A stretch of 64,000 nucleotides of DNA from Streptomyces achromogenes (GCF_030816715.1 NZ_JAUSYH010000001.1:8370001-8434000), one strand, 5' to 3'; positions 49,617 to 59,643 are shown, counted from the stretch's first letter. Notes: generated from the letters alone by a model not told the origin. Program-made: numbers and translations.

Positions 49617-50380
49617 TCAGCCGAGGGCCGTCCCGCCCCCCGGCGCACACTCCTCGTCGGCGAGCAGACAGGCGGCGAGCGCCGCGATGCCGTCCTGCAG
49701 ACGGTCCTTGCTGTGGACCAGCAGGTCGGTGTGCAGCCGGCGCAGCAGCTCGTCGGGCGGCAGGCTCCCCCAAGAGCGCGGTCGCCGCTGCAGGGGGTAG
49801 AACGCGCCGCCGGGATCGCGGGTCTCGGTGATGCCGTCCGTGTACAGCAGGAGTTGGTCACCGGGCCGGAAGGCGTAGGCCTCGACGTGATACGGATCGC
49901 CGCCGAGCATCCCGAGGTTCAGCGGTGGAGCCGACCGCCCCCGGTCGAGTTCGCGGACCCCGTCGGGACCGATGAGCAGCGGGGGCGGGTGACCGCAGTT
50001 GACGACCCGGACGACGCCGTCGTCGGCGCGGATCTCCGCGAAGACGGCGGTGACGAACCGTTCGCCACGTAGTGGCGGTCCCACAGACAGCCGACGGGCC
50101 GGCCCGCGCAGCACGGGGTGCCGGCCAGCACCCCTTCGAAGAGGACGGCGAACACCGTCGCCCCGGCGACGACGGACGGACCGTGGGCGAACGCCGTCAG
50201 CAACGGCACGGCGACCAGCGCGAAACTCACCGGCCACCGGGTGGGCGTCACCGGCTCGATCAGCAGAAGGACGACGACGTACGGCAGCGGCAGTCTGCGC
50301 ACCCACGCCGCAGGCGCGGGCGGTCGGTTCCGCGCCGCCACGGCGGTCTCCGGCCGTCGGCCGGGGGACGCGTGTGTCAC
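49617..50380 (-). pseudogene. Broken membrane PP2C/SpoIIE phosphatase with deleted core
   Basis: The minus strand from 50380 encodes a normal N-terminus with two or three helices ('LPLPYVVVLLLIEPVTPTRW', 'VSFALVAVPLLTAFAHG', 'ATVFAVLFEGVLAG') up to about 'LWDRHYVA'. At about 50065-50075 the reading jumps frame and resumes with 'GERFVTAVFAEIRADDGVVR', 'VVNCGHPPPLLIGPDG' and 'LLLYTDGITETRD', the second half of a SpoIIE domain. The part holding GGDLY and GDVRGKG is gone, about 140 codons by comparison with the intact gene at 5407-6561. Deletion plus frameshift means no active enzyme. The C-terminal metal-ligand motif is also poorly kept. Confidence 0.85.
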
Positions 50381-50619
50381 CCCTCGCTCCTGCGCGGCAC
50401 CCGGTGGGCGTGGCGTGCAGGCGGACGGCGTGTCGCACGGTCGGGGTTACGCGGCCTTCGCACAGCGGACTCCTGTCACACGGCCCGGGCAGGACGTCCA
50501 GCCTGCTGTGCGCGGTCGCGGCACACCGGCGATTGCTCCGCCCGGCGGCATGTTCACCGCCTCGGACCCACTCCGCTGCCGCCCCCGTCGGCAGCCTGAG
50601 CGGAGGTGGGCCGGACGCG

Positions 50620-51402
50620 TCAGACGGTCGCCGGCTGCTTCTCTTCGGCGGCGGCGGGAACGGACTCCGTCGAGTAGAAGACGGACTTGCCCTGCTTGCT
50701 GCGACGGACCTGCCCCTTGGCCACCAGTGCCTCCAGGGTGCTGCGCACCACCGTGATCTTGACACCGCGCTCCGGGTGGGCGCCGGTGAGCGCTTCGGTG
50801 ACTTCGAGGGCCGAGCGGGGCTCACCCTCGCGGGTCAGATGACCGACGACGAGATCACGCAGCGTCGGACCGTCGGCGGCCTTGGACGCCTGCTTGGCCG
50901 CGGGCGCCTTCTTGGCCGCCGGCGCCGGCTTCGACGCCGCCGTGGTCTTGGACGCGGGCGCCGGCACGGCCTTCGGTGACTCCGCGGTCTTCGGCGACGA
51001 CGCGGACTTCGCCGGTGTCGCGGCCTTCGGCGACGACGCGGACTTCGCCGGTGACGCGGCGGACTTCGCCGGTGTCGCGGCCTTGGGGGACGCCGCCTTC
51101 CTGGAGCGCGCCTTCTTCTTCTGCTCACCGCCCTGCGCGGCGGCGGGCGCGGCCTGACGGGGGACCGAAGCCGTGGGCGCGCTCGTGGCAGCCGCCTCGG
51201 CCACCGCCGCGGCCCCGCCGAGCGCCTGCTGCATGGTGACCAGCAGCGCGTGGTCGTGGCGCAGTGACTCCAACTTCTCCTGCAGCGCGGTCACTTCGCT
51301 GCTGAGACGCTCCTGCTCCTCGGTGTTGTGCTTCAGGTCCTCAGCCAACCGGGCAGCGTACAGCGGCCTGAGGCTGGTCGTCTCGTCATGGTTGTCGGCC
51401 AC
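50620..51402 (-). CDS. Coiled-coil/histone-H1-like/winged-helix DNA-binding protein
   Basis: A 260-residue protein. The N-terminal 70 residues form a coiled coil ('EDLKHNTEEQERLSSEVTAL', 'QEKLESLRHDHALLVTMQQA'). Residues about 100-185 are a Lys/Ala/Ser/Pro tail like histone H1, with 'ASPKAATPAKSAASPAKSAS' units and many AxKxA steps. Residues about 185-255 are a winged helix ('GPTLRDLVVGHLTREGEPRS', 'KITVVRSTLEALVAKGQVRR'). It should bind DNA with both the tail and the winged helix, perhaps as a nucleoid-associated regulator. The GTG at 51402 has AAGGAGGG. The tail is encoded by direct repeats, so its length may vary between strains. No named family is recognised. Confidence 0.78.
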   Translation of the reverse strand: MADNHDETTSLRPLYAARLAEDLKHNTEEQERLSSEVTALQEKLESLRHDHALLVTMQQALGGAAAVAEAAATSAPTASVPRQAAPAAAQGGEQKKKARSRKAASPKAATPAKSAASPAKSASSPKAATPAKSASSPKTAESPKAVPAPASKTTAASKPAPAAKKAPAAKQASKAADGPTLRDLVVGHLTREGEPRSALEVTEALTGAHPERGVKITVVRSTLEALVAKGQVRRSKQGKSVFYSTESVPAAAEEKQPATV

Positions 51403-51576
51403 GAGGGGCCCTCCTTGGAGTGATGTGCCGTGGTTTTGCCGAATAGTACTCACCGCACTCATCACCGCGTCGCACATGCGCACAATCTCCCGCGACCCGG
51501 CACCCCGCGACCCCGCGCCCAGCGAACTCACCCCGCGCGACCGCACGGCCCGCGGCAGCGGTGGCCGAGTGAACCG

Positions 51577-54246
51577 TCACTGCCCCACGGGCAGTTGCTG
51601 CTCGGTCCAGATGACCTTGCCCTCGGGTGTGTAACGCGTGCCCCAGCGGTCGGCGAACTGGGCCACGAGGAAGAGCCCGCGGCCGCCCTCGTCCATGCCG
51701 GCGGCGCGGCGCAGATGCGGTGAGACGCTGCTCCCGTCGGAGACTTCGCAGATCAGGCTGCGGTCACGGATCACGCGCACGGTGATGGGCCCGGTCGCGT
51801 ACCGGATGGCGTTGGTGACCAGTTCGCTGAGGATCAGTTCCAGGGTGAACGCCTCCTCGTCCAGTCCCCAGTCGTGCAGCAGGCCGCTGACGCAGGCCCG
51901 CACACCGGAGACGGCCGCGGGGTCGGACTCCACCTGCCAGAGGGCCATCCGGTCACCGTCGAGCAGCCGGGTGCGGGCGACGAGCAGCGCGACGTCGTCG
52001 CGTGGGGCGGTGGGCAGCAGGGCGTCCATCACGGCCTGGCACATCTGTTCAGGTGTGCGTCCGGCGTGTGCGACGACGCCGCGCAGCCGTTCGATCCCCT
52101 CGTCGATGTCCCGCTGCCGTTCCTCGAGCAGACCATCGGTGTACAGCACGATGCTGCTGCTCGGGGGCAGTTGGATCTCCGCCTTCTCGTAGGGCAGCCC
52201 GCCCAGTCCCAGCGGCGGTCCGGCCGGCACCCCGGCCAGACGGGCCCGGCCGTCCGGGTGGACGACAAGGGGTTCCAGGTGACCGGCCCGGGCCATGGAG
52301 CACCGGCCGGACACCGGGTCGTAGACCGCGTACAGGCAGGTGGCGCCGGTCAGTGTCGGGGTGTCGGCGTTGTCGTCGTCACGGTCCTGGTCGATGCGGG
52401 TGACGAGTTCGTCCAGATGCCAGAGCAGTTCGTCGGGAGGCAGGTCGAGCGTCGAGAAGTTGTGCACGGCGGTGCGCAGTTGACCCATGGTGGCGGCGGC
52501 GTGCAGGCCGTGTCCCACGACGTCGCCCACCACGATGGCGACCCGCGCCCCGGGCAACGGGATGACGTCGAACCAGTCACCGCCGACGCCGCCGAGGCCC
52601 GCCTCGGCCGGCAGATAGCGGTGCGCCACCTCGACGGCGCTCTGCTCGGGGAGCGCGTGCGGGAGCAGGCTCCGCTGCAGGGCGACGGCTGTGGCGTGCT
52701 CACGGGTGAAGCGACGGGCGTTGTCGATGCTCACCGCGGCACGGGCCACGAGCTCCTCCGCGACCGAGAGGTCCTCCTGGTCGAACGGCGTGGGCTCCCG
52801 CGAGCGCCAGAAGGTCGCCACGCCGAGGATCACACCGCGCGCCCGCAGCGGAGCCGCGATCATCGAGTGGATACCGGCGGCCACCAGGGCGCGAGCGCGG
52901 TCGGGTGCCTGTGCCTGCCAGCCGGAGAACGCCGCCATGTCGGCCTCCAGCACCATCCGGCCCGAACCGAACCCGGCGGCCTGCGGCGTCGAGGGGTCGA
53001 AGTGGATGAGCTCACCGGCCGGATACAGCGGTGTGCCCGTGCGCACGCCGTGCAGCGCGACCCGGCGCAACTCCGCGACGGTCGCCAGGTTCGGTTCCTC
53101 TCCGCGCAGCACGGCGTCGGCCAGGTCGACGGTGACGTAGTCGGCGAACCTGGGCACGGCCAGTTCGGCCAGTTCCTCCGCCGTGCGCGTCACGTTCAGG
53201 GTGGTGCCGATGCGCAGGCCGGCCTCGTACAGCAGGCTCAGCCGCTCCTGGACGACCTCCACACGCCCCACCAGGGAGCTGAGTTCCGTCGTGTCCCGCA
53301 GGGTGGTGACCGAGCCTCCGGGGCCTGGCAGCTGTTCCATGGGGCGCTGGCTGACCGCCAGCAGCCGGGTGCCGACCTTGATCACCCGGTCGGTGGACGT
53401 GGTGCCCGACAGCAGGAGCCGTTCGGCCCTCGGCTCCAGCCCGAGGCCGCTGACGGGCCGCCCCTCCACGTCGGCGCCGAGGTCCAGCAGCGGCCGCGCC
53501 TCGTCGTTGGCCAGCAGCAGCCGGCCCTGCCGGTCGATGATGAGGACGCCTTCGCGCACCGCGTGCAGGACGGCGTCGTGGTGCTCGTACATCCGGGTCA
53601 TCTGCGCCGGGCCGAGCCCGTGCGTCTGGCGGCGCAGCCGCCGGCTGATCAGCGCGCTGCCCGCGGTGGCCGCCGCGAGCACCAGCGCGGTGGCCGCCAG
53701 GACGAGCGGCGCCTGCCGGTCGGCCGCCACACTCACCCGTTTGACCGTGATGCCCGCGGAGACCAGCCCGACGATCTTCCCGCCCGGGTCCCTGACGGCG
53801 ACGACGGTCCGCACCGACGGGCCCAGCGTCCCGGTGGTCGTCTCGGTGACGACTCCGCCGTGCTGGGCCTTGGTGATGCTGCCGATGTAGTGCCGGCCGA
53901 TCCGTGCCGGCTCGGGATGGGTGTAGCGGATGCCGTCGACGCTCATCACCACGACGAAGTCCACGCCGGAGCGGACGCGCGTCTGCTCGGCCTGCCGCTG
54001 GAGCACCACGGTGGGTTTCGGTTCGCTCAGGGCCTGGACGACCGAGGGCGAGGAGGCGACGGCGGAGGCCACCGCGAGGGTGCGGTTACGGGCCTCGCGC
54101 TCGGCGTCGGTCCGGGACTGCAGCAGCAGGGCGGCGACCGCGGCCGCGACCAGCACGAGGATGATGAAGACCTGCAGAACGAACACCTGGCCGGCGACGG
54201 TCCGTAGCCCCGGCCAGGACCGCAGACGCCCGAGCCGTCGATCCAT
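51577..54246 (-). CDS. Membrane sensor PAS-GAF-SpoIIE-HATPase phosphatase
   Basis: An 889-residue sensor. Helix 1 ('VFVLQVFIILVLVAAAVAAL'), an extracytoplasmic CitA/DcuS-like sensor domain (about 45-185, with 'VDFVVVMSVDGIRYTHPEPA'), and helix 2 near 190-210 are followed by PAS (about 225-330), GAF (about 345-510, 'EAGLRIGTTLNVTRTAEELA'), SpoIIE (about 530-740, GGDWFDV and 'APRDDVALLVARTR') and HATPase (about 760-885, 'SELVTNAIRYA' and 'DEGGRGLFLVAQFADRWGTR') domains. It resembles citrate/C4-dicarboxylate sensors, but the output is a serine phosphatase plus a RsbW-like domain acting on sigma-factor partners. It is a paralogue of the 2245 protein with an added sensor half. Confidence 0.9.
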   Translation of the reverse strand: MDRRLGRLRSWPGLRTVAGQVFVLQVFIILVLVAAAVAALLLQSRTDAEREARNRTLAVASAVASSPSVVQALSEPKPTVVLQRQAEQTRVRSGVDFVVVMSVDGIRYTHPEPARIGRHYIGSITKAQHGGVVTETTTGTLGPSVRTVVAVRDPGGKIVGLVSAGITVKRVSVAADRQAPLVLAATALVLAAATAGSALISRRLRRQTHGLGPAQMTRMYEHHDAVLHAVREGVLIIDRQGRLLLANDEARPLLDLGADVEGRPVSGLGLEPRAERLLLSGTTSTDRVIKVGTRLLAVSQRPMEQLPGPGGSVTTLRDTTELSSLVGRVEVVQERLSLLYEAGLRIGTTLNVTRTAEELAELAVPRFADYVTVDLADAVLRGEEPNLATVAELRRVALHGVRTGTPLYPAGELIHFDPSTPQAAGFGSGRMVLEADMAAFSGWQAQAPDRARALVAAGIHSMIAAPLRARGVILGVATFWRSREPTPFDQEDLSVAEELVARAAVSIDNARRFTREHATAVALQRSLLPHALPEQSAVEVAHRYLPAEAGLGGVGGDWFDVIPLPGARVAIVVGDVVGHGLHAAATMGQLRTAVHNFSTLDLPPDELLWHLDELVTRIDQDRDDDNADTPTLTGATCLYAVYDPVSGRCSMARAGHLEPLVVHPDGRARLAGVPAGPPLGLGGLPYEKAEIQLPPSSSIVLYTDGLLEERQRDIDEGIERLRGVVAHAGRTPEQMCQAVMDALLPTAPRDDVALLVARTRLLDGDRMALWQVESDPAAVSGVRACVSGLLHDWGLDEEAFTLELILSELVTNAIRYATGPITVRVIRDRSLICEVSDGSSVSPHLRRAAGMDEGGRGLFLVAQFADRWGTRYTPEGKVIWTEQQLPVGQ

Positions 54247-54380
54247 GGCCTCATCTAACCCCGGCTCGCACCGGCCATCACCCCGGAATGCCGGGCTTGG
54301 CCGAACTCGTTCACACGCGGTGCCCTGCTGTGCGCCCACGGCGCGGCGCCGGTTCCGCGGGGCGGCCCGCGCCCGACGGT

Positions 54381-55454
54381 TCAGCCGCCGACGGGCCCGG
54401 AGCTCTCGCGGACGATCAGGTCGGTGCCGGCGAAGGTCGGTTCGGGGGGCAGGTGGCCGCTCTCCAACTGGCCGTGCAACAGGGCGAAGGCGTCGCGGCC
54501 CAGCCCCTGGAAGTCCATCCGCACGGTGGTGAGGGCGGGCGTGAGGAACGCCGAGTGCGGTGCGTCGTCGAAGCCGACGACGCTGACGTCGCCCGGCACG
54601 GCGCGTCCGGCGTGATGCAGGGCGCGCAGCACGCCCAGTGCCAGGTCGTCGTTGCCGCACAGGATCGCGGTGATCTCCGGGTCCTCCGCGAGCCTGCGCC
54701 CCTCGTCGTAACCGACCTGCGCGTCCCAGCCCGTGCCGCCGTGCGGGTCCGGCGGGGTGATGCCGGCCGACTCCAGAGCGGCGCGCCAGCCCTGGGCGCG
54801 GGGGCCTTCGGGACGCCGGGCGCCCACGGACGTCGGGATGGCGAGGTAGTGGACGGTCCGGTGCCCGAGTTCCAGCAGATACGCGGTGGCGGCCCGGGCG
54901 GCCTCGCGGTCGTCGGCCCACACGGCCGGACGGGGAGGGGTCCGGCCGGGCGGCGGGGCCTCGACGACGGCGGCGCACGGCACGTCGGCCGGGGCCCGTT
55001 CCAGTGCCGCGGCGCCGAGTGGGTCGAAGCCGATGACCAGCAGACCGCCGCCCTCGGCCGCTGCCGAGGACATCGTGCGGTCGAGGTCGTCCTCGGGCGT
55101 CAGCACCTTCACGCCCAGCGCGTATCCCGCGGCGCGGGCCGCTTCCTCCACGCCCTGCAGCGTGGCCGCGTAGCCGTGCAGGGTCGTGTTCGAGGTCAGG
55201 ACGGTGAGGGACCGGGTCACGCCGCTGGCGAGGGCGAACGCGGTCGGGTTGCGTCGGAATCCCAGGCTCTGGATGGCCGCCTCGACGCGGTGGCGCGTCT
55301 CCTCGCGGACGTTCGGGTGACCGTTGATCACCCGGGAGACGGTCTGGTACGAGACGCCGGCGGCCCGTGCGACATCGCGAATGCTGGCGGCTCTGCGCGG
55401 CTCCCGTGCGGAACCCGAGCGGCTGTCGGAGTTCGTGTGACCGGTCACATCCAT
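54381..55454 (-). CDS. LacI-family regulator linked to araBAD
   Basis: A repressor of 357 residues from the ATG at 55454; a longer start at 55490 is possible. The HTH reads 'ASIRDVARAAGVSYQTVSRV' with hinge 'GFRRNPTAFALASGVTRSL'. The sensor domain has 'EGGGLLVIGFDPLGAAALER', 'EITAILCGNDDLALGVLRAL' and 'VVGFDDAPHSAFLTPALTTV'. It lies directly downstream of the araD gene on the same strand, behind a strong hairpin, and is a good candidate regulator of the arabinose genes. A perfect palindrome TGTGACCGGTCACA lies inside its first codons, which suggests autoregulation. Confidence 0.88.
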   Translation of the reverse strand: MDVTGHTNSDSRSGSAREPRRAASIRDVARAAGVSYQTVSRVINGHPNVREETRHRVEAAIQSLGFRRNPTAFALASGVTRSLTVLTSNTTLHGYAATLQGVEEAARAAGYALGVKVLTPEDDLDRTMSSAAAEGGGLLVIGFDPLGAAALERAPADVPCAAVVEAPPPGRTPPRPAVWADDREAARAATAYLLELGHRTVHYLAIPTSVGARRPEGPRAQGWRAALESAGITPPDPHGGTGWDAQVGYDEGRRLAEDPEITAILCGNDDLALGVLRALHHAGRAVPGDVSVVGFDDAPHSAFLTPALTTVRMDFQGLGRDAFALLHGQLESGHLPPEPTFAGTDLIVRESSGPVGG

Positions 55455-55476
55455 GGAGTGAGTGTGCGCGGTCACA
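55436..55476. promoter_or_regulatory. Two TGTGACCG-type operator palindromes at the LacI start
   Basis: TGTGACCGGTCACA (55436-55449) is a perfect 14-base palindrome. TGTGCGCGGTCACA (55463-55476) is a near copy 27 bases away. The ATG at 55454 lies between them. The pair is well placed for autorepression by the LacI-type product. Alternatively the start is at 55490 and both lie in coding sequence. Confidence 0.55.
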
Positions 55477-55540
55477 TTGCCGCGCGTCAAGTGACGGGAG
55501 TGACCGGGACCGGCGTTCGTGCGACAGATATATCAGGGAA

Positions 55541-55587
55541 CGGGTCGGCCGGTCGGCCGGGATGGACCCGACCGGCCGGCCGACCCG
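55541..55587. terminator. Long GC hairpin downstream of araD
   Basis: CGGGTCGGCCGG (55541-55552) pairs perfectly with CCGGCCGACCCG (55576-55587); further pairing inside brings the arms close to a short loop. It begins five bases after the araD stop on the minus strand and separates the ara operon from the LacI gene. Confidence 0.75.
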
Positions 55588-55591
55588 TCGG

Positions 55592-56311
55592 TCAGGACGT
55601 GGGCGCCGGGTTGCCGTAGTAGGCGTCCGGGCCGTGCTTGCGGGTGTAGTGGCGGTTGAGGAGGTGGGGCGGCGGCGGGGCCGTCGGTGACAGCGCGAAG
55701 GTGTGCAGGGCGATGTCGGCGACGGCTTCGCAGATGATGGCGTGCTCGAGCGACTTGCGGGCGCTCGGCCCCCAGGTGAACGGGCCGTGGTTGGCCACCA
55801 GGGCCGCGGGCACCTCGACCGCCCGCTGGTCGTCCTCCTTCAGCAGATCCACGATGACCCGCCCGGTGTTGTACTCGTAGTCCTTCGCGCACTGCTCGGC
55901 CGTGAGATCCGGGGTGACCGGAATCGGGCCGTTGAAGGTGTCGGCGTGGGTGGTGCCGAGCACCGGGATGTCGCGGCGGGCCTGGGCGAAGGCGACGGCG
56001 CGGGTGGAGTGGGTGTGGGTGACGCCGCCGATGGAGGGGAAGGCGAGGTAGAGGCAGCGGTGGGTCTCGGTGTCGGTGGAGGGCCGCAGGTGCCCGTCGA
56101 CGACCGCGCCGTCCGACAGGCGGACGGTCACCAGGTCGTCGAGACCGAGGTCCTCGTAGGGGACCCCGGAGGGCTTGATGACGAAGACGCCCGCCTCCCG
56201 GTCGACGCCGCTGACGTTGCCCCAGGTCAGCGTCGCCAGGCCGACCTGAGGGATGGTCAGGTTGGCGTCCAGCACCTCTTGCCGCAGACCGTCGCGTACT
56301 CGTACGGTCAT
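55592..56311 (-). CDS. araD: L-ribulose-5-phosphate 4-epimerase
   Basis: A 239-residue class II aldolase-type epimerase that converts L-ribulose 5-phosphate to D-xylulose 5-phosphate. Family marks are 'TWGNVSGVDREAGVFVIKPS', the zinc site in 'SIGGVTHTHSTRAVAFAQA', 'GTTHADTFNGPIPVT' and the C-terminal His/Tyr segment 'LLNRHYTRKHGPDAYYGNPA'. Length and pattern match AraD well. It is the last gene of the ara operon, 43 bases after araA, with an AAGGAGG ribosome site. Confidence 0.94.
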   Translation of the reverse strand: MTVRVRDGLRQEVLDANLTIPQVGLATLTWGNVSGVDREAGVFVIKPSGVPYEDLGLDDLVTVRLSDGAVVDGHLRPSTDTETHRCLYLAFPSIGGVTHTHSTRAVAFAQARRDIPVLGTTHADTFNGPIPVTPDLTAEQCAKDYEYNTGRVIVDLLKEDDQRAVEVPAALVANHGPFTWGPSARKSLEHAIICEAVADIALHTFALSPTAPPPPHLLNRHYTRKHGPDAYYGNPAPTS

Positions 56312-56354
56312 CGGCTTCCTCCTTGCCTACGGATCAGAGCCATGGTGTTCGTCC

Positions 56355-57872
56355 TCACAGCGCCTGGGCGAGACGGTGGTAGGCCGCGTTCCAGCGGACT
56401 TCCTTGGCGAACTGGTCGGTGCGGGTGTTCTCGTCGATGGTGAGGAGCTCGACGCCGGTCATGGCGGCGTAGTCGGTCAGGGTCTCCACGCTCACGGCCG
56501 AGCTGAGAACGGTGTGGTGCGGGGCGCCGGCGAGCAGCCAGCTCTCCGCGGACTCGGCCAGCGACGGGCGGGGCTCCCACACGGCGCGGGCCACCGGCAG
56601 GCGGCGCAGCGGCTCGCTCGGGGATATGACGTCGACGACGTTCGCGGTCAGCCGGAACCGGTCGCCGAGGTCGGAGAGACCGACGACGACGGCGGGGCCC
56701 TCGGCGGCGTCGAAGACCAGACGGACGGGGTCCTCGCGGCCGCCGATGGAGAGCGGGTGGATCTCGGCGCTGGGGCGGCCGGCGGCGATGGAGGGGCAGA
56801 CCTCGAGCATGTGGGCGCCGAGGACGCACGGCTTGCCGGGGCCGAGGTGGTAGGTGTAGTCCTCCATGAAGCTGGTGCCGCCGGGGCTGCCGGCGCCCAT
56901 GACCTTGACCGTGCGCAGCAGCGCCGAGGTCTTCCAGTCGCCCTCGCCGCCGAAGCCGTAACCGTCGGCCATGAGGCGCTGGACGGCGATGCCGGGCAGC
57001 TGGCGCAGGCCGCCGAGGTCCTCGAAGTTGGTGGTGAAGGCGGTGAAGCCGCCCTCGGTGAGGAAGGCGCGCAGACCGGCTTCGATGCGGGCCGCGTACA
57101 GCAGGGAGTCGTGCTGGTCGCCACCGGGGCGCAGGGCCTCGGCGACGTCGTAGGAGTCGGTGTACTCGGCGGCGAGTTCGGCGACGTCCTTGTCCGCCAC
57201 GGCGTCGACGACGGCGACGAGGTCGTTGACGCCGTAGGTGTTGACGGAGAACCCGAACCGCAGCTGGGCCTCGACCTTGTCGCCCTCGGTGACGGCGACG
57301 TCACGCATGTTGTCGCCGAAGCGGGCCAGCCGCAGGGTGCGGGCCGTGTGGCGGCCGACCGCGGCGCGGGCCCAGGCGGCGACGCGGCCCACGACGCGGG
57401 GGTCGGTGGCGTGACCGGCGACGATCTTGCGGTCGACGCCGACGCGGGACTCGATGTGGCCGAACTCGCGGTCGCCGTGGGCGGCCTGGTTGAGGTTCAT
57501 GAAGTCCATGTCGATGCTGGGCCAGGGCAGCGACAGGTTGTACTGGGTGTGCAGGTGCAGCAGCGGCCGGTCGAGCGCGCTGAGCCCGGCGATCCACATC
57601 TTGGCGGGGGAGAAGGTGTGCATCCACACGATCACGCCCACGCAGGTGTCGGAGGCCGAGGCCTCCTGGCACATCCGCCGGATCGCGTCGGCGTCGGTCA
57701 GGACCGGCTTCCACACGATCCGGACCGGGATCTCACCCGGGTGACCCAGCGTCTCGGAGATGCTCCGGGACTGCTCGGCCACCTGCTGCAGCACGTCGTC
57801 GCCGTACAGGCCCTGGCTGCCGGTGAGAAACCAGACCTCGTGGTCGGGGTAGGGCGTGGCGTTGGCTTCCAT
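56355..57872 (-). CDS. araA: L-arabinose isomerase
   Basis: A 505-residue enzyme that converts L-arabinose to L-ribulose with a divalent metal. Family marks are '[20 protein letters not shown]' at the N-terminus, '[19 protein letters not shown]', '[20 protein letters not shown]' with [17 protein letters not shown], '[17 protein letters not shown]' and '[20 protein letters not shown]'. The acidic and His metal ligands of this family lie in these last two segments. The length is typical. It is the middle gene of the ara operon, 76 bases after araB, with an AAAGGAAA ribosome site. Confidence 0.96.
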   Translation of the reverse strand: MEANATPYPDHEVWFLTGSQGLYGDDVLQQVAEQSRSISETLGHPGEIPVRIVWKPVLTDADAIRRMCQEASASDTCVGVIVWMHTFSPAKMWIAGLSALDRPLLHLHTQYNLSLPWPSIDMDFMNLNQAAHGDREFGHIESRVGVDRKIVAGHATDPRVVGRVAAWARAAVGRHTARTLRLARFGDNMRDVAVTEGDKVEAQLRFGFSVNTYGVNDLVAVVDAVADKDVAELAAEYTDSYDVAEALRPGGDQHDSLLYAARIEAGLRAFLTEGGFTAFTTNFEDLGGLRQLPGIAVQRLMADGYGFGGEGDWKTSALLRTVKVMGAGSPGGTSFMEDYTYHLGPGKPCVLGAHMLEVCPSIAAGRPSAEIHPLSIGGREDPVRLVFDAAEGPAVVVGLSDLGDRFRLTANVVDVISPSEPLRRLPVARAVWEPRPSLAESAESWLLAGAPHHTVLSSAVSVETLTDYAAMTGVELLTIDENTRTDQFAKEVRWNAAYHRLAQAL

Positions 57873-57948
57873 GTCGGACGTTTCCTTTCGGGAATGATGA
57901 CCACAGAGCAGATGGCGGTGGCGTTCACCGCTCAGGGGGACGACGGGT

Positions 57949-59643
57949 TCAGACGGATGCCTCGGCGCGGATGCGGCGCAGCCGGTGCATGACCTCGTTG
58001 GCGCCGCGTCCGAAGTAGTCGTGCAGCTCCCGGTACTCGGCGAACAGGCGGTCGTAGGCCGCGGCCCGCTCGGGGTCGGGCTGGTAGACCGCCGGACGGG
58101 CCTTGCCCATGGCGTGGGCGGCGGCCCTGATGTCCGGGTACGAACCGGCCGCGACCGCCGCGTGCATCGCCGCGCCGAGGGCCGGTCCCTGCGTCGAGTC
58201 GATGACGCCGAGGGGCAGGCGGGTGACGTCGGAGTAGATCTGCATCAGCAGCGCGTTCTTCGTCAGACCGCCCGCGATGATCAGCTCGCGCACCGGCACG
58301 CCGGAGTTCTCGAAGGCCTCGATGATGGTGCGGGTGCCGAAGGCGGTCGCCTCCAGCAGCGCCCGGTAGACGTCCTCGGGGCGGGTGGACAGCGTCAGGC
58401 CCACGATGATGCCGCTGAGGTCGTGGTCGACCAGGACGGAACGGTTGCCGCTCTGCCAGTCCAGTGCGATCAGCCCGTGCTCGCCGATCTTCTGCTCGGC
58501 CGCGAGCGCGGTGAGGTGCTGGTGCGCGTCGCGTCCCAGCGCGGCCGCCTCCTCGGCGTACGACGCCGGGAAGCCGGTGCGCACGAACCAGCCGAAGATG
58601 TCGCCGACGCCGCTCTGCCCGGCCTCGTAGCCCCACAGGCCCGGCAGGATGCCGCCGTCGACGACGCCGCACATGCCCGGCACCTCGGCCCACTGGTCGG
58701 AGCTCATGACGTGGCAGGTGGAGGTGCCCATGATGGCCACCATCCGGCCCGGCTCCACCGCGGTCGCGGCGGGCGCCGTCACATGGGCGTCGACGTTGCC
58801 GACGCACACGGCGATGCCCTCGGGCAGGCCCGTCCAGGCCGCCGCCTCGGCGGTCAGCCGCCCGGCCAGATCGCCGAGCTGCCCGATCGGGTGCTCCAGC
58901 TTGGTCGTCACGAAGTCGGCGAAGTCGGGGTTCAGCGCCGCGAGGTACTCCGGCGACGGGTAGACGCCGTCCTGCAGCTGGCCCTTGTAGCCGGCGGTGC
59001 AGGCGTTGCGGACGTAGGTGCCGGACAGCTGCCAGACGATCCAGTCCGCGGCCTCCACCCAGCGCTCGGTCCGGGCGTAGATCTCCGGGTCCTCCTCGAG
59101 GAGCTGCAGCGCCTTCGCGAACTCCCACTCCGAGGAGATCTTGCCGCCGTAGCGCTTGATCCACGGCTCCTTGCGCTCGGCGGCCAGCGCCGTGATCCGG
59201 TCGGCCTGGGCCTGGGCGGCGTGGTGGCGCCAGAGCTTGACGTAGGCGTGCGGCCGGCCGGTGAGCTCCGGCAGCTCGCACAGGGGGGTGCCGTCGGCGA
59301 GCGTCGGCACCATCGTGCACGCGGTGAAGTCCGTGCCGATCCCCACCACCTGCTCGGGGCGGACTCCCGAGCGGGCCAGCGCCTCGGGCACCGCGATGCG
59401 CAGGACGTCGATGTAGTCGCTGGGCACCTGCAGCGCCCAGTCCGGCGGCAGGGAGGTCCCGTCGGGCAGCTCCCGGTCGAGCACGGCGTGCGTGTACGCG
59501 TGCTCGGCCGCGGCGAGCTCGGCGCCGTCGGAGACCCGGACCACCACGGCCCGCCCGGACAGCGTGCCGTAGTCGACTCCGATGACATAGGTGTCGGGAC
59601 GGGACTCTTCCCCGCGCTCGTCCTGGATCTCGGCGTTCACCAC
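57949..59643 (-). CDS. araB: L-ribulokinase
   Basis: A 564-residue FGGY-family kinase. The N-terminus has '[20 protein letters not shown]'; the substrate side shows '[20 protein letters not shown]' and 'WLHHAAQAQ'-like residues; the C-terminal ATPase part shows '[20 protein letters not shown]'. It phosphorylates L-ribulose. It is the first gene of the leftward araB-araA-araD operon, starting with GTG at 59643 after GAAGGG. The 120-base upstream region has two direct copies of ATACCGAAC that may bind a regulator. Confidence 0.95.
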   Translation of the reverse strand: MVNAEIQDERGEESRPDTYVIGVDYGTLSGRAVVVRVSDGAELAAAEHAYTHAVLDRELPDGTSLPPDWALQVPSDYIDVLRIAVPEALARSGVRPEQVVGIGTDFTACTMVPTLADGTPLCELPELTGRPHAYVKLWRHHAAQAQADRITALAAERKEPWIKRYGGKISSEWEFAKALQLLEEDPEIYARTERWVEAADWIVWQLSGTYVRNACTAGYKGQLQDGVYPSPEYLAALNPDFADFVTTKLEHPIGQLGDLAGRLTAEAAAWTGLPEGIAVCVGNVDAHVTAPAATAVEPGRMVAIMGTSTCHVMSSDQWAEVPGMCGVVDGGILPGLWGYEAGQSGVGDIFGWFVRTGFPASYAEEAAALGRDAHQHLTALAAEQKIGEHGLIALDWQSGNRSVLVDHDLSGIIVGLTLSTRPEDVYRALLEATAFGTRTIIEAFENSGVPVRELIIAGGLTKNALLMQIYSDVTRLPLGVIDSTQGPALGAAMHAAVAAGSYPDIRAAAHAMGKARPAVYQPDPERAAAYDRLFAEYRELHDYFGRGANEVMHRLRRIRAEASV

